Part shown: positions 42,928-50,697 of the stretch, piece after piece
Numbering within the stretch: position 1 is the stretch's first letter
Layout of the letters: every line of letters begins with the position of its first letter
Assembly (NCBI GenBank): GCA_017623975.1
Contig: JAGANX010000059.1
Span: forward strand, 1 to 58,787
Direction: 5' to 3'
Length of the DNA: 58,787 nt
Source: Clostridia bacterium
GTDB lineage: Bacteria > Bacillota > Clostridia > Oscillospirales > CAG-272
Made by a program: the position numbers and the translations under genes
The notes under the pieces: model-generated
Database searches by the model: none
What the model was told of the DNA's origin: nothing
The model's input: the letters and a program-made list of their open reading frames with translations, nothing else

Positions 42928-43812
42928 ATGTTTAATTTTTTAGAACACGCTATGTGTCACAGGCTTGCAGAATGGCTGCACCCACTTTTACACGGTATTA
43001 TTGATACACTAAATGCCTTTCTGTTTCTTTTTTTAGCGTATCTGTTAATGGAATTTATCGAGCACAAGGCATCTGAAAGGATGGAGCGCACGATGACGAA
43101 AATCGGCAAGGGTGGTCCTGCCATTGGTTCGCTTCTCGGGTGTATTCCGCAGTGTGGCTTTTCTGCTACCGCGTCTAATCTTTACACGGCAGGTGTAGTG
43201 ACGGAGGGCACACTTATTGCAGTTTTCCTTGCCACAAGTGACGAGGCTATTCCAATTTTGATATCGACCCCTTCCGCACACGGCTCCATTTGGAAAATTA
43301 TTATTTCAAAGGTCATAATCGGTATTGTTGTGGGCTTTGGCATTGATATTGCATTGAAGCTTTTAAAAATCAAGAAGGCTCATGTTGATATGTGTGTGGA
43401 TTGCGGATGTGAGGAGCAAGAGGGAATTTTAAAGCCTGCCCTTTTCCACACCTTGAAAACCTCTGTTTTCATTTTAATTGTAAATATTTTAATCGGTTAC
43501 ATTATACACTTTGTAGGTCACGAAAACCTTAACTCCTTTTTATTAAGCGGTCACTATGCACAGCCCTTCATTACCGCCCTGCTTGGCTTAATTCCCAACT
43601 GCGCTATTTCATCTGCTATAACTGCTCTTTATATAAACGGCTCACTTTCCTTCGGCGCAACTATTGCCGGGCTTTGCTCCGGTGCAGGTGTTGGTATTGC
43701 AGTGCTTTTAAAAGCAAACCCTATTAAGAAGGAAAATCTGCGTATCATTATTACAATGTACACGGTTTCAGCAGTCATTGGTTTTTTCTTAATGCTTTTC
43801 GGTATTAATTAA
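42928..43812 (+). CDS. ArsP_2-like multi-pass permease, putative heavy-metal transporter
   Basis: 294 residues, about eight hydrophobic segments in two related halves. The two halves carry matching loops GCIPQCGFSATASNLY and GLIPNCAISSAITALY, each with a Pro-x-Cys, the signature of the ArsP_2 / putative manganese transporter group. A cytosolic-looking middle loop has CVDCGC. AAAGGAGATG precedes ATG 42928. First gene of the operon, followed 10 bases on by an ABC ATPase. Metal transport is inferred from family and neighbours. The actual metal and direction are unknown. Confidence 0.85.
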   Translation: MFNFLEHAMCHRLAEWLHPLLHGIIDTLNAFLFLFLAYLLMEFIEHKASERMERTMTKIGKGGPAIGSLLGCIPQCGFSATASNLYTAGVVTEGTLIAVFLATSDEAIPILISTPSAHGSIWKIIISKVIIGIVVGFGIDIALKLLKIKKAHVDMCVDCGCEEQEGILKPALFHTLKTSVFILIVNILIGYIIHFVGHENLNSFLLSGHYAQPFITALLGLIPNCAISSAITALYINGSLSFGATIAGLCSGAGVGIAVLLKANPIKKENLRIIITMYTVSAVIGFFLMLFGIN

Positions 43813-43822
43813 GGAGGTATAT

Positions 43823-44464
43823 ATGATTAGTATTAAAAATCTTTCAAAAAAATTCAAAAACGAAACAGCCATAGACTACAAGGACATAACCTTTGAAAGC
43901 GGCAAATCTTATGTTCTTTTAGGTGCTTCAGGTTGTGGAAAATCAACATTACTTAATATGATTGCGGGCATCCTTTCCCCTGAAAAAGGTGAAATCACAA
44001 TTGACGGACAAAATATGTGCGCCCTGTCTCAAAAGGAAAAGGACCTTTTCCGTATTAAAAAAATCGGCTACATATTCCAGGATTTCAAGTTGATTACAGA
44101 TATGACGGTTATGGATAACATAAATATATTGAAGCTGGAAGGTGTTGATACATCACGGGCGGACGACATCCTTGCCTCTCTTGACATCCTTGACAAGAAA
44201 AACAAAAAGGTTAAAAACCTGTCCGGCGGTGAACGGCAAAGGGTTGCCATTGCCCGTGCCATTGTAAAATCTCCTGAAATTATTTTGGCAGACGAGCCAA
44301 CAGGCAACTTGAATTTTACAATCGGAGAAGCGGTTATAAGGCAGTTAACAAATATTGCCAAGGGCAAGACCTTGATTGCCGTTACCCACGACGACAGACT
44401 TTGCAAATATTTTGACCATGTTATTGATATGAATGATATGACGGGAGGTAGATACGATGTTTAA
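43823..44464 (+). CDS. ABC transporter ATPase (LolD/MacB type)
   Basis: 213 residues. Walker A GASGCGKST near 33-41, GYIFQDFKLITDMTVMDN, signature [14 protein letters not shown] and ILADEPTGNLN are typical of ATPases that drive mechanotransmission-type FtsX/MacB permeases and not import. AAGGAGG precedes ATG 43823. Overlaps the permease gene by 8 bases, so the two are made together. Confidence 0.94.
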   Translation: MISIKNLSKKFKNETAIDYKDITFESGKSYVLLGASGCGKSTLLNMIAGILSPEKGEITIDGQNMCALSQKEKDLFRIKKIGYIFQDFKLITDMTVMDNINILKLEGVDTSRADDILASLDILDKKNKKVKNLSGGERQRVAIARAIVKSPEIILADEPTGNLNFTIGEAVIRQLTNIAKGKTLIAVTHDDRLCKYFDHVIDMNDMTGGRYDV

Positions 44465-45752
44465 ATTTGCCCTGAAAAACATGGGAGTTAAAAAGGTTCA
44501 AATAATTCTCATCGTTATTTCTATTATAATTTCCGCATCCGTTGGCGTTCTTGCCTTTAACGTTTCAAATCAAGTAAGCGAGGGTATTACCACAAACGCA
44601 AGCTACTACTCGGTTATAGTAGGCCCTGCGGGAAGCAAGACCCAGCTTGCCATGAACACAATGTATTTTACAGATGATCCCCTTGGCACTATCCCTTACT
44701 CGGTAGTAAATGAGCTTGAAAGAGACAGTCGTGTGCAAGAAAACGGAGTTATCCCATACGCAATGGCTGACAGCTATAACGGCTCTAAAATTGTCGGTAC
44801 AACCTCTGCCTTTTTAAATGGTAAGACCGTTGCACAGGGAACGCTATTTACAGACGGTGAAATTTGCCAAGCGGTAATTGGCTCACGTGTTGCAAAAAAC
44901 AATAATTTAAAAATCGGTGACACCTTCAAAACCGAGCACGTTGGCATGGGTGCTCACGACAGTAATATGGAAATTGAGGTTGTGGGCATTTTGGAGGAAT
45001 CCTTTTCAGCCTTTGATAGCATAATCTTTACACAGCTTCAAACGCTTTGGGCAGTTCACGAGCATGGCGAAGATGGTGATGGAGCCCCTAACGACGACAT
45101 TAACCACGGTCATGTTACAGAAGAAAGCGGAAGCCACGAAAACGATAACCACGAAAACGAAAGCCATGAGGGTGAAGATGAGCATGAGCATAGTAGCCTT
45201 GAAGGAATGGTATGTGCCATTTTGGTAAAAACGAAAACGCCAAACGGTGCTATGGAGCTTGTGACAGAATATACAAAAACGGTAAATTATGACGGACACG
45301 TTTACTCCTTACAGGCGATTGAACCAATGGAGCAGGTGCGTGAGGTTTTGAACGATGCCGACAACACAAAATATATTGTTTACGTTTTGTGCGGTGTTAT
45401 TCTTATTATGAACATTATCGTCATTTCTATAATCACTCTTTTGAATATGTATCATTCCTCAAAGGAAATTTCCCTTATGCGCTTAATCGGTATCAGCATG
45501 AAGAAAATTAACCTTTTGTACATTATACAAAACAGTATAATCGGCTTATTCTCTACCCTTGTCGCCTTTGGCGTTTCAAGAATTTGCTTGCTCTTCATGG
45601 GTGACTATGTGGCATCAATGGGTGCTGTGCTTAATTTAGGCAGGGTTTATCCCCTTGAAATTATTATTTTAGTAGGAATTTTCCTAATCAGCGTTATTCC
45701 AACGGTCATTTGCACCTTTGTAATGGCTAAACGGGACAGTTTAGCGGAATAG
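44457..45752 (+). CDS. FtsX/MacB-type ABC permease with a His/Asp/Glu-rich extracytoplasmic loop
   Basis: 431 residues. One N-terminal helix (about 12-35), a large extracytoplasmic domain with the usual MacB-like core (GSRVAKNNNLKIGDTFKT, VVGILEESFSAFD), then three C-terminal helices. Inserted at about 200-248 is a stretch dense in His, Asp and Glu (HEHGEDGDG, HGHVTEESGSHENDNHE, GEDEHEHSS) that would bind divalent cations such as Zn2+. I do not know this insertion from ordinary LolE/MacB proteins. The upstream ATPase overlaps by 8 bases. In context, a metal-sensing or metal-extracting exporter. Confidence 0.9.
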   Translation: MFKFALKNMGVKKVQIILIVISIIISASVGVLAFNVSNQVSEGITTNASYYSVIVGPAGSKTQLAMNTMYFTDDPLGTIPYSVVNELERDSRVQENGVIPYAMADSYNGSKIVGTTSAFLNGKTVAQGTLFTDGEICQAVIGSRVAKNNNLKIGDTFKTEHVGMGAHDSNMEIEVVGILEESFSAFDSIIFTQLQTLWAVHEHGEDGDGAPNDDINHGHVTEESGSHENDNHENESHEGEDEHEHSSLEGMVCAILVKTKTPNGAMELVTEYTKTVNYDGHVYSLQAIEPMEQVREVLNDADNTKYIVYVLCGVILIMNIIVISIITLLNMYHSSKEISLMRLIGISMKKINLLYIIQNSIIGLFSTLVAFGVSRICLLFMGDYVASMGAVLNLGRVYPLEIIILVGIFLISVIPTVICTFVMAKRDSLAE

Positions 45753-45761
45753 GAGTGAAAA

Positions 45762-46754
45762 ATGAAAAAATTCACAAAAATTATTTGCCTGCTTTTATGC
45801 CTTTGCATACTCTTTTCTGCTTTGATTTCTTGCGGGAGATCGGATGATAAAAACGGAAGCAATAACGGGGAAAGCAACGGAAGTAATTCAAGCCACAGTG
45901 AATATACGAATTTAACCTTTAAATCCACACTAAGCTATGACTATTTAAAAGGGCTTGACGGCAAGGGAGTTACCATTAACGGTTATCTTGCCACGTCCTC
46001 TCCCGTTGACGGCTCCTTCATATTCTTAATGAATATGCCATATCAAAGCTGTCCCTTCTGTGTGCCTAACACAACGGAGCTTTCAAACACCATTGAGGTT
46101 TATCCCAAAAGCGGTCAAAAATTTTCCTACACCGCATCTGCGGTTAAGGTGACGGGAACTCTTGCAGTAGCCCCACAGGGTCAGCCATATACCGACCCGT
46201 ACGGTTACACGTTCAGCTTCAAAATAGTTGATGCTTCTTATGAAATTTTAACAAGTGATGATATGGGCGCAAATTTTGGCGTTTGGGAAAAGTTCTCCCA
46301 AAGCGGTGTAATTGACGAGCTTTACAAGATGTATGACTACGTTGATTTCGTGTGCAAGTGGAACGAATATTTTGTAAATTCATACACAGATAAGGACGGC
46401 AATAAGCAGCCGGGCTATTATTTGTGGGCATCTGATGCCAAGAATTATTTGGAAAAGGGAAATATGAAATACGGCACCGATGAAAATTATTTCAAAAACC
46501 TTATTGAAAAAGTTGAAGCAATTGATAAGGATGCCTTTTCTGACCTTGTTGAAAACATAAAAGATGCCGAAGTCCTTGCTAAAAAGGCATACGCAAAGCT
46601 TTATGCCGGGGAATACACATACGAATACAAGTATGTTGAAAAATTCGGCAATTATGACAATATTTACACAATTACAGGCGGAGATGAGCTGAAATCAGAG
46701 CTTGATCAAATCTTCAAGGGCTTCCAAGAATGGCTCGGCAGTTGGGAACTATAA
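45762..46754 (+). CDS. Lipoprotein with OB-fold-like domain and CPFC motif
   Basis: 330 residues. Signal peptide with lipobox LISC, then a Gly/Ser/Asn linker. Residues about 60-165 read as a small beta-barrel: KGVTINGYLATSSPVDGSFIFLMNMPYQSCPFC, then a stretch ending KVTGTLAV, reminiscent of DUF3299-type periplasmic domains. SCPFC (Cys about 95 and 98) may bind metal or be redox active. The C-terminal half is helical (YEYKYVEKFGNYDNIYTI). Nine bases after the permease stop and before a terminator, so it is the third component of the ABC system, likely binding the substrate. Exact function unknown. Confidence 0.85.
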   Translation: MKKFTKIICLLLCLCILFSALISCGRSDDKNGSNNGESNGSNSSHSEYTNLTFKSTLSYDYLKGLDGKGVTINGYLATSSPVDGSFIFLMNMPYQSCPFCVPNTTELSNTIEVYPKSGQKFSYTASAVKVTGTLAVAPQGQPYTDPYGYTFSFKIVDASYEILTSDDMGANFGVWEKFSQSGVIDELYKMYDYVDFVCKWNEYFVNSYTDKDGNKQPGYYLWASDAKNYLEKGNMKYGTDENYFKNLIEKVEAIDKDAFSDLVENIKDAEVLAKKAYAKLYAGEYTYEYKYVEKFGNYDNIYTITGGDELKSELDQIFKGFQEWLGSWEL

Positions 46755-46770
46755 TACCGTATTTTTAACA

Positions 46771-46818
46771 AAAAGAGCATGCGTGCAAGAGGAAAGCCTT
46801 GTGCGTCTGCTCTTTTTT
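46771..46818 (+). terminator. Terminator of the putative metal operon
   Basis: AAAAGAGCA/TGCTCTTTT (46771-46779 with 46808-46816) with inner partial pairing and a run of T. Confidence 0.82.
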
Positions 46819-46851
46819 GTCTATTAAAGGCAAGCAAAATAGACTTTTTTC

Positions 46852-46880
46852 TTGACTTTATATAAATAATGCGTTATAAT
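46852..46880 (+). promoter_or_regulatory. Promoter of the tandem CxxC lipoprotein genes
   Basis: TTGACT (46852-46857), 17-base spacer, perfect TATAAT (46875-46880). Confidence 0.82.
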
Positions 46881-46922
46881 AAAATTAAAATAATAAGGAT
46901 ATTTAGGTAAAGGAGATAACAA

Positions 46923-47720
46923 ATGAAAAAATTTACATTCTTATTAATGCTTATCTTAACCTGCCTTTTGGCATGCGGTATGCTTGCTTCATGCTCCGGT
47001 GACAATGCCACCGCTTCAAGCACAACACCAAGCAGCGTAGGCAGTACGGTTGATAAACAAGCCCAGGATGGCGGCGAATATTGTATTCACTCCTTTGGTG
47101 AATGGATTGTTTTGAAAAAGGCATCCTGCACCGATAAGGGCTTGCAGGAGCGCTTCTGCCACTACTGTGATGCAAGAATTACAATGGAAATTGAAGCTCT
47201 CGGTCACACATTAACAGAGGCTACTTGCACAGCACCGTCAACCTGCACCGTTTGTAATGCGGTTGAAGGCGTTATGCTTGCACACTCCCCTGTTAAAATT
47301 CCTGCGGTAAAGCAAACCTGTACCAAGGAGGGCTTAACCGAGGGTACTATGTGTAAGGTATGCGAAACTGTTCTTGTTGAGCAGGTAGCAATTCCTTGCC
47401 ATACAAGAGTAAAGCTTCCTGCGGTTGAAGCAACCTGCGAAAGCACAGGCTTGACTGAGGGTGAAAAATGCTCCGTTTGTAACGAAATACTTATTGCTCA
47501 AATTGAAGTTCCATCCCACACACCTGTTTTTGTTAAGCGTGTTGAACCAACCTGTGAGCAGGACGGATATACACAAGGCTATGAGTGTAAGGATTGTAAA
47601 GCGACTATTAGCGGTAAAACACCTATTCCTATGACCGGTCACAACTACGTTGACGGTAAATGTACCGTTTGCAAGAGTGAAGAACCGGCTCAGGACACTC
47701 CCGTCACAGGTGAAGAATAA
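46923..47720 (+). CDS. Lipoprotein with CxxC/H repeat units
   Basis: 265 residues. Signal peptide and lipobox ASC (Cys24), short Ser/Thr linker, then five or so units of about 35-40 residues containing TCTxxGLTEGxxCxxC, I/VPxH and similar (TCTKEGLTEGTMCKVC, TCESTGLTEGEKCSVC, TCEQDGYTQGYECKDC). Each unit has a CxxC pair with a lone Cys ahead and a His near the end, so it could bind zinc as a small knuckle. Such repeats occur in surface proteins of gut Firmicutes. AAAGGAG precedes ATG. Thirteen bases before a larger paralogue. Function unknown. Confidence 0.86.
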   Translation: MKKFTFLLMLILTCLLACGMLASCSGDNATASSTTPSSVGSTVDKQAQDGGEYCIHSFGEWIVLKKASCTDKGLQERFCHYCDARITMEIEALGHTLTEATCTAPSTCTVCNAVEGVMLAHSPVKIPAVKQTCTKEGLTEGTMCKVCETVLVEQVAIPCHTRVKLPAVEATCESTGLTEGEKCSVCNEILIAQIEVPSHTPVFVKRVEPTCEQDGYTQGYECKDCKATISGKTPIPMTGHNYVDGKCTVCKSEEPAQDTPVTGEE

Positions 47721-47733
47721 TTAGGAGGACGTT

Positions 47734-49920
47734 ATGAAAAAGTTCAGTTTATTATTACTTGTTTTCGTTTGCTTGTTAGCCTCTTGCCTGCTTGCTTCCT
47801 GTTCCGAAAAGGAAGAAGCAACAGAAGAAAATGCTTGCCAGCACGAATATGATTATTGGCAAATTCAGTTAAAGCCAACCTGCGATGAAGAGGGTAAGAA
47901 AATTCGTTTCTGCTACCACTGTCAAGAACCGCAAAGAGACACTATCGAAGCAACAGGACATACTTGGGTTAACGCAACCTGCACAGCCCCTAAAACATGC
48001 TCCACTTGCTTTAAGATTGAGGGCGATGTTGCTCCTCACACTGAAATCGTATTAGAAGCAGTTGCTCCTATCCCCTGCAAAAAGCAAGGCTTAACCGAGG
48101 GTAAGGGCTGCTCCGTTTGCGGCGAGATTCTCGTTGCACAAAAGCCTATTGATTTCCATACACCCGAGGTTATTCCTGCAAAGGACAACACCTGTACAAC
48201 AACAGGCTTGACTGAGGGTTCAAGATGCTCCGAATGTAAGGCTATCTTAGTAGCACAGGAAATTGTTCCCCCAAGCCATAAATTAGAAAATGTTGCCGGC
48301 AAGGCGCCTACCTGTGAGGAAGCAGGATACACCGAGTCTGTTGTATGTAAGGATTGCGGTTATATTGAAGTAGCGGCTGATAGTGTTGATGCTCTCGGTC
48401 ACGATACAGAGCTTTTGACCGCCGGCACCCCTTCCACCTGTACACAGGCAGGTACAAGCGATACATTTAAATGTAAGGCTTGCTCCAAAACCTTTGGCGG
48501 CGAGGCACTTCCGTTAGCTAATCACAATTTTGTAGACGGAACATGTACCGCTTGCCCTGAGCTTGACCCTGACTACATCCCTGCTGACGGCGGAAAATCA
48601 TGGTATGATGACGTTGTTGCAAGATACAAGTATTTAATTCTTTATAAGAGCCAAAACCAAGAGCTTCCGCCATTGGAGGAAAGCCCTGCATACTACGAGG
48701 ATGCTTTGCGTCAGGTTGCCGCTTACTACGGTCCTGAAACAGACCTTGGCTTTGCATACAAGGATATTAACGGTGACGGCCGTTTAGAGCTTTTGTTAAT
48801 GGGAATTGACACCCGTATTTACGCATTATTCACCATTGCTAACCGTCAGCCTGTTGCGGTTAGAGTTTTCCAGGACGGTATGGGCTACTTAGCACCTGAC
48901 GGTATGGTATTCTCTAACACCAAGGTGTTTGACGAGAATACTAACCAATTGGCAATGGGCTGCCATATGGAATATCTTGTAGGTACTGAGCTTGTTGGCT
49001 TTGAGTACGGTTGGGTTGACGGTGATAATAACTACGCAACACCGGACGATGAGGTTTACTACAAGGTAGAAAACGGTGTAAGAACAGAAATCGACTACGA
49101 TACAGAATATAAGGCGTTAAGAGACCATGACTACGAATACTATTGGAGCTACTCTACCCGTCTTACAAAGCTTAGCAACTTAAAATACAGCTCTGCCTTG
49201 ATTGATTCAATCGGAGCTACAATTACTGCTGACTTTTCAACCTACGACGCTATTATTAACACGTTTAAGCTTATGCGTACAGAGGTTGCGGGCACTAAGT
49301 ATGACAGATCAAAATGGACAAGCGGACAATATGACAACTCCATGCTCTTTAATAGCTATGAGGACTTTGTAATTTACAACCGTATTCTTGGTGCAATTGT
49401 GCTTAACCAAAGTAGCACATCATCCTCAAAATTCGGTCATATTTTAAAGGACTTGAACGGTGACGGCGTGAACGAGCTTATTTTGCTTGACAAATATGTA
49501 TCAAGCAAGAGAAGTGCTGTGTTTGCTATCTTCACTCTTGTAGATGACAAGCCTGTTCTTCTTGACACATACACCGACCTTCACTACGCATGTATCGGTG
49601 CAGACGGTTTGATTTACGTTGCAGACAGACATATTCCGGGCGCTAAGAAGGACCTTGAATATACTGTTTATAAGGTAGAAAACGGTGCTCTTACCGTTGT
49701 TGCATCTTTCGGCTACAACTGTGATAAGGACACAAAGGGCGCACAAAACTCTTGGTACAAGATTGTTGACGGTGAGGCTGTTAGCATTGAGCAAGAGGAA
49801 TATACAGAATTACACACCCTTTACATCGCACCAATCCACACAACAACTAACGCAACAAACTTTGGCAAATTTACATATACTAATTTAATTGAAGAATTTG
49901 TTGAAATCGTTATTGAATAA
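47734..49920 (+). CDS. Large lipoprotein: CxxC/H repeats plus two NGDG-containing domains
   Basis: 728 residues. Lipobox ASC at about 21-24, CxxC repeats to about residue 280 (TCDEEGKKIRFCYHC, TCTTTGLTEGSRCSEC, TCEEAGYTESVVCKDC, TCTQAGTSDTFKCKAC). The rest is two related lobes, each with a calcium-loop-like DxNGDGxxELxL (near residues 344 and 572) followed by a beta-propeller-like strand pattern (ALFTIANRQPV and AIFTLVDDKPV), as in FG-GAP/VCBS-like or dockerin-like binding domains. Paralogue of the preceding gene. AGGAGG precedes ATG 47734. No catalytic motif seen. Confidence 0.85.
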   Translation: MKKFSLLLLVFVCLLASCLLASCSEKEEATEENACQHEYDYWQIQLKPTCDEEGKKIRFCYHCQEPQRDTIEATGHTWVNATCTAPKTCSTCFKIEGDVAPHTEIVLEAVAPIPCKKQGLTEGKGCSVCGEILVAQKPIDFHTPEVIPAKDNTCTTTGLTEGSRCSECKAILVAQEIVPPSHKLENVAGKAPTCEEAGYTESVVCKDCGYIEVAADSVDALGHDTELLTAGTPSTCTQAGTSDTFKCKACSKTFGGEALPLANHNFVDGTCTACPELDPDYIPADGGKSWYDDVVARYKYLILYKSQNQELPPLEESPAYYEDALRQVAAYYGPETDLGFAYKDINGDGRLELLLMGIDTRIYALFTIANRQPVAVRVFQDGMGYLAPDGMVFSNTKVFDENTNQLAMGCHMEYLVGTELVGFEYGWVDGDNNYATPDDEVYYKVENGVRTEIDYDTEYKALRDHDYEYYWSYSTRLTKLSNLKYSSALIDSIGATITADFSTYDAIINTFKLMRTEVAGTKYDRSKWTSGQYDNSMLFNSYEDFVIYNRILGAIVLNQSSTSSSKFGHILKDLNGDGVNELILLDKYVSSKRSAVFAIFTLVDDKPVLLDTYTDLHYACIGADGLIYVADRHIPGAKKDLEYTVYKVENGALTVVASFGYNCDKDTKGAQNSWYKIVDGEAVSIEQEEYTELHTLYIAPIHTTTNATNFGKFTYTNLIEEFVEIVIE

Positions 49921-49926
49921 TTAAAT

Positions 49927-49965
49927 AAAAAAGTGGCGCTAACGAAAAGCTTAGCGTCACTTTTT
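49927..49965. terminator. Bidirectional terminator after the CxxC lipoprotein
   Basis: AAAAAGTGgCGCTAA/TTAGCGtCACTTTTT stem with one mismatch, 8-base loop, T-run rightwards and A-run leftwards. Confidence 0.85.
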
Positions 49966-49968
49966 ATA

Positions 49969-50388
49969 TTATTCTTCTGCTTTTATAAGCTTAACAGAAC
50001 AGTATGAGCAAATGAAAAATGCAATAGCGCATATTGTAAAAAACGCATATGATTTAGAATATAGATGCAACGCACCTAAAAGGGCTACTGAAAAAGCACA
50101 GGCAAAGGTCAAATTTATAGATGTGTGGCTGTACCCCTTTTTGATTAAGCCGTATATGGCGTTTATAAGTCCAATTAACTGCGAGCATGCTAAAACTAAC
50201 ACAAGAACAGCAGTAAGCTTAGATTTTCCAACCCCCATAAAATTAACTATATTTACAAAAAAGCTGTTTTCTATTTTCTGCCCTACGCTGTTCATTTTTA
50301 TTTCCGTAACGCGAATAATCGGCGTAAATAAAACTACAATAACAGTTAAATGGGATAACAAAATAGTGAAATATGCTTTATTTTTCAA
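49969..50388 (-). CDS. Small membrane protein of unknown family
   Basis: 139 residues with four hydrophobic segments and no charged extramembrane domain. The start is TTG at 50388: AGAGGTGA lies five bases upstream, and a promoter with -10 at 50412-50407 covers the codons of the longer frame, ruling it out. No family recognised. Divergent from thrS. Confidence 0.7.
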   Translation of the reverse strand: MKNKAYFTILLSHLTVIVVLFTPIIRVTEIKMNSVGQKIENSFFVNIVNFMGVGKSKLTAVLVLVLACSQLIGLINAIYGLIKKGYSHTSINLTFACAFSVALLGALHLYSKSYAFFTICAIAFFICSYCSVKLIKAEE

Positions 50389-50406
50389 ACTAATCACCTC
50401 TTTTAA

Positions 50407-50435
50407 ATTGTAACATTTTTCTTTTGCAAAGTCAA
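50407..50435 (-). promoter_or_regulatory. Promoter of the 49969 membrane-protein gene
   Basis: TTGACT (50435-50430), 17-base spacer, TACAAT (50412-50407). The leader is only about 15 bases, with the ribosome site almost at its start. Confidence 0.75.
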
Positions 50436-50438
50436 CAC

Positions 50439-50467
50439 TTGACAAAACAAAACATTAGTGATATAAT
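50439..50467 (+). promoter_or_regulatory. Promoter of thrS
   Basis: Perfect TTGACA (50439-50444), 17-base spacer, perfect TATAAT (50462-50467). Its -35 is three bases from the -35 of the divergent promoter. Confidence 0.88.
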
Positions 50468-50473
50468 GTAAAA

Positions 50474-50669
50474 AAATCGAGCAAGACACGTTCCATACAA
50501 TTCAAGCGTACAGAGAGTAGCGCCGTGGCTGTAAGCGCTATCGCAATTGGTGTTTGGAGTACCACTTGCTTTTGCTGAATTAAATAAAATTAAGTTAAAT
50601 TTCGGGTGGAACCGTGTGGATTTTCTGCACCCCGACAAAGGTCTTGTACTATTTGTCGGGGTGTTTTTT
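50474..50669 (+). promoter_or_regulatory. T-box leader of thrS with intrinsic terminator
   Basis: Conserved antiterminator core GGGTGGAACCGTG at 50604-50616. Stem I region 50480-50570 has GAGAGTAGCG (AG-bulge/S-turn) and, on the 3' side, candidate specifier ACC (Thr) at 50561-50563. The terminator is a perfect 12-bp stem CACCCCGACAAA/TTTGTCGGGGTG (50628-50639 with 50652-50663) plus TTTTTT. It is expected to respond to uncharged tRNA-Thr. Confidence 0.92.
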
Positions 50670-50697
50670 GTTTGCACCCACCAAAAAGGAGAACACT

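Noticed and set aside
47000..48550. CRISPR-like repeats
   Set aside because: The regular spacing is due to protein repeats (CxxC units) in frame. DNA repeats are degenerate and have no unique spacers.
50614..50697. N-terminal extension of ThrS
   Set aside because: It translates the T-box antiterminator and terminator. AAAGGAGAA and the TGS start at 50698 fit better.
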